Source: Haloquadratum sp. J07HQX50 (GTDB lineage Archaea; Halobacteriota; Halobacteria; Halobacteriales; Haloferacaceae). Taken from it: 7,332 nucleotides of DNA. The first letter of the stretch is position 1. Each line of letters starts with the position of its first letter. The notes beneath the pieces are model-generated. The model was not told where the DNA came from. It made no database searches and saw only the letters and a list, made by a program, of their open reading frames with translations. Shown piece after piece: positions 5,957 through 7,332 of this stretch. A program made the translations under genes and the position numbers. The stretch spans positions 1,512,396-1,519,727 of the forward strand of contig KE356562.1 of assembly GCA_000416005.1 (NCBI GenBank). The letters are read 5' to 3'.

Positions 5957-7192
5957 CTACTCGTCGTTTTTGAAATCGTGACTAACACGTGTATGCTTGT
6001 TAGTGTCAGCGAGTGAGCGCCTTGCTTCAAAACAGGCGTTGATCGGATGGTATCCTGGTTCGACAGCGACGCCATCCGTCCGTGGCACCGGCTCGTTTGC
6101 CTCGGTCACCTTGGTATACCAACATCGTGTCTCTGGATTGATGAGATGGTGTTCGGCGTATGACCAGAATCGGTCATACCATTCGAGATACTGTTGCTTC
6201 CCAGTTTGTTCATACAGCGTCGCTGCAGCGCCGATCGCCTCGGCAACCTCCCAGGAGTATTTCTCACTCACTAGCGGTTTACGATCACGGTCAAGTGAAT
6301 AATACAGCCCCCCACGCTGTTCGTCCCATCCATGAGTAACTGAGGCCTCAAACAGTTCCTCTGCACGTGGAATTACCCACGCAGCGTCAACATACCGTCC
6401 TAAGATAGCGAGTAATTTCGCCCACTCGATCTGATGGCCAGGCTGATAGCCCCATGGGCGAAACGTGTGGGTCGGATTGTCTCTGTTATACTCGAAATCG
6501 TGATCCCACGTCTCGGTATAGTGCTCCCATATGAGTCCATCAGTCGCCTGTGTGAGTTCCACGGTCAACTCCCGTGCAATACGAAGCGCCCGGTCCACAA
6601 ATTGTGTCTCACTGGTGGCTTCATAACAGGCCAGCATCGCCTCACACATGTGCATATTTGCGTTCTGCCCCCGATATGAGACTGCGGTTGACCAGTCTGC
6701 GTTGTACTTGCTCTTGTACAGCCCATGTGATGGTTCGAAGAATCGATTCTCGATACAGCGATGAACTGCTCTCAGTTCGTCCTCGACCTCGCATGCGTCA
6801 CTCTCGCTTGCGCGGGCCAGTGCGAGTAAGACGAACGCATGCCCATAGCATACGCGTTTTGCGTCGACCGGCTGCGTGTCCTCTACGAGCCAGTGGTATC
6901 CACCATTATCGTGGTCACGATGATATTCACGCAGAAATTGCAGTCCATGTGTGAGTGCCGATTGACTCCACGATGGCCCATTTAGCTGGTCTGCGAGCGA
7001 GAAATTTACGATGAATCGTGCAGTCGACACAAGATGTTTTGAACTCTGGTCGTAGACTGCGCCGCTTTCTTCATTTAGTTGTGCAATATATCCGCCAGTG
7101 GATTCATCCAGACATGTCGGGTAATAGAACGTGAGTATTTGCTCAATCTCATCTTCCAACCACGCCTGACGTCGATGCGACGCTGTATTCAT
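5957..7192 (-). CDS. AGE-family sugar epimerase/isomerase (N-acylglucosamine 2-epimerase superfamily)
   Basis: This 411-residue cytoplasmic enzyme should have the (alpha/alpha)6-barrel fold of the AGE superfamily, which includes N-acylglucosamine 2-epimerase, cellobiose 2-epimerase, mannose isomerase and the YihS aldose-ketose isomerase. The family pattern runs along the whole chain: GGYIAQLNEE (33-42), KHLVSTARFIVNFS (52-65), GGYHWLVED (97-105), VCYGHAFVLLALARA (114-128), QNANMHMCEAMLACYE (176-191), WGYQPGHQIEWAKLLAIL (247-264), KYSWEVAEAIGAA (311-323) and PGYHPINACFEARR (379-392). His181, His253 and His382 match in position the conserved His residues of the superfamily, the last two corresponding to its acid/base pair, so the active site looks intact. 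The length is normal. The product is cotranscribed or co-oriented with a sugar oxidoreductase and an IclR regulator, which suggests sugar interconversion during catabolism. Which sugar, and whether epimerase or isomerase, cannot be told. Confidence 0.93.
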   Translation of the reverse strand: MNTASHRRQAWLEDEIEQILTFYYPTCLDESTGGYIAQLNEESGAVYDQSSKHLVSTARFIVNFSLADQLNGPSWSQSALTHGLQFLREYHRDHDNGGYHWLVEDTQPVDAKRVCYGHAFVLLALARASESDACEVEDELRAVHRCIENRFFEPSHGLYKSKYNADWSTAVSYRGQNANMHMCEAMLACYEATSETQFVDRALRIARELTVELTQATDGLIWEHYTETWDHDFEYNRDNPTHTFRPWGYQPGHQIEWAKLLAILGRYVDAAWVIPRAEELFEASVTHGWDEQRGGLYYSLDRDRKPLVSEKYSWEVAEAIGAAATLYEQTGKQQYLEWYDRFWSYAEHHLINPETRCWYTKVTEANEPVPRTDGVAVEPGYHPINACFEARRSLADTNKHTRVSHDFKNDE

Positions 7193-7235
7193 ATGCTAAA
7201 TGTCTGCACAAGTCAGTACAAGTCTTTTCCTTGAT

Positions 7236-7243
7236 TGTATATT
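7236..7243 (-). promoter_or_regulatory. Possible TATA element of the epimerase gene
   Basis: The minus strand reads AATATACA, centred about 47 bases before the ATG at 7192. It would give a leader of roughly 20 bases without a clear Shine-Dalgarno sequence. It is the best TATA-like sequence in this upstream region, and it sits next to the inverted repeat at 7259-7273, which would then be just upstream of the core promoter. Confidence 0.4.
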
Positions 7244-7258
7244 GGCCCGTGTATGAAT

Positions 7259-7310
7259 TGTACAGGCGGTACATGAGGTGAATTCACACTCTCGGTCGGC
7301 TTTGCGACCG
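7259..7310. repeat. Cluster of short inverted repeats upstream of the epimerase gene
   Basis: Three short symmetrical elements lie within 52 bp. TGTAC and GTACA flank a 5-base spacer at 7259-7273. GTGAATTCAC at 7278-7287 is a perfect palindrome. CGGTCG at 7293-7298 and CGACCG at 7305-7310 form a 6-bp stem with a 6-base loop. The first two could be regulator sites for the adjacent epimerase promoter. The last could be the tail of a terminator or of another transcription unit beyond the right edge. Each is short, so only their clustering is notable. I see no gene that I can support between 7193 and the end. Confidence 0.45.
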
Positions 7311-7332
7311 GAGTCTCGTTGGGACAGACGAC

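Noticed and set aside
5957..7192. Assigning the AGE-family enzyme as a sulfoquinovose isomerase because a sulfatase is nearby.
   Set aside because: Sulfoquinovose carries a C-S bond that sulfatases do not cleave, no other sulfoquinovose-pathway gene is seen, and the AGE superfamily is too broad for substrate assignment by eye.
7214..7332. Minus-strand frame open from the right edge to a TGA near 7214, which could be the C-terminus of another gene.
   Set aside because: Only about 39 codons with mixed third positions and no recognisable motif. It would run through the TATA-like element and inverted repeats. More sequence to the right is needed to decide, so it is not annotated.
1..7332. CRISPR array, tRNA or rRNA genes, insertion sequence, defence system.
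   Set aside because: No regularly spaced repeats, no transposase-like protein, no tRNA- or rRNA-like sequence and no defence-family protein were seen on reading both strands.

Overview
The window looks like chromosomal (or accessory chromosomal) DNA of a haloarchaeon. The proteins are rich in Asp and Glu and poor in Lys. The solute-binding protein has a twin-arginine signal followed by a lipobox, the usual haloarchaeal arrangement. Several genes have an AT-rich TATA-like element about 25-30 bp before the start codon with no Shine-Dalgarno sequence, as expected for leaderless haloarchaeal transcripts. Base composition is moderate (hand-counted coding lines run about 55-60% GC, intergenic DNA is clearly AT-rich), lower than in most haloarchaea. 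That fits a Haloquadratum-like organism or a low-GC accessory region, but the species cannot be fixed from the sequence.

Layout, left to right. (1) A leftward CUT1-type sugar ABC importer: a Tat-exported lipoprotein solute-binding protein (573-1958), followed downstream by the N-terminal 164 residues of a MalF/UgpA-like permease (493 down to the window edge). The second permease and the ATPase presumably lie beyond position 1. (2) A 109-bp divergent promoter region (1959-2067). (3) A rightward two-gene unit: a 67-aa cysteine-rich DUF1450/YuzB-like protein (2068-2271), overlapping or abutting a sulfatase-family hydrolase that carries a formylglycine-type Cys-x-Pro-x-Arg motif (2283-3800). (4) A 163-bp AT-rich convergent spacer. 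(5) A leftward trio: an AGE-family sugar epimerase/isomerase (7192-5957), a Gfo/Idh/MocA NAD(P)-dependent sugar oxidoreductase (5872-4817) and an IclR-family regulator (4752-3964). (6) A 140-bp upstream region at the right edge with several inverted repeats.

Read together, this is probably a carbohydrate-utilisation locus. The importer would bring in a sugar, the intracellular sulfatase would remove a sulfate (or related) ester, the epimerase and oxidoreductase would rework the sugar, and the IclR protein would control expression. The substrate is not known. A sulfated or otherwise ester-decorated sugar is an inference from gene content only.

The most notable items are a perfect 18-bp palindrome lying on the predicted transcription start of the iclR-type gene (probable autoregulatory operator), the close coupling of a five-cysteine DUF1450 protein with a formylglycine-type sulfatase, and the replacement of the usual catalytic His by Asn in the Gfo/Idh/MocA protein.
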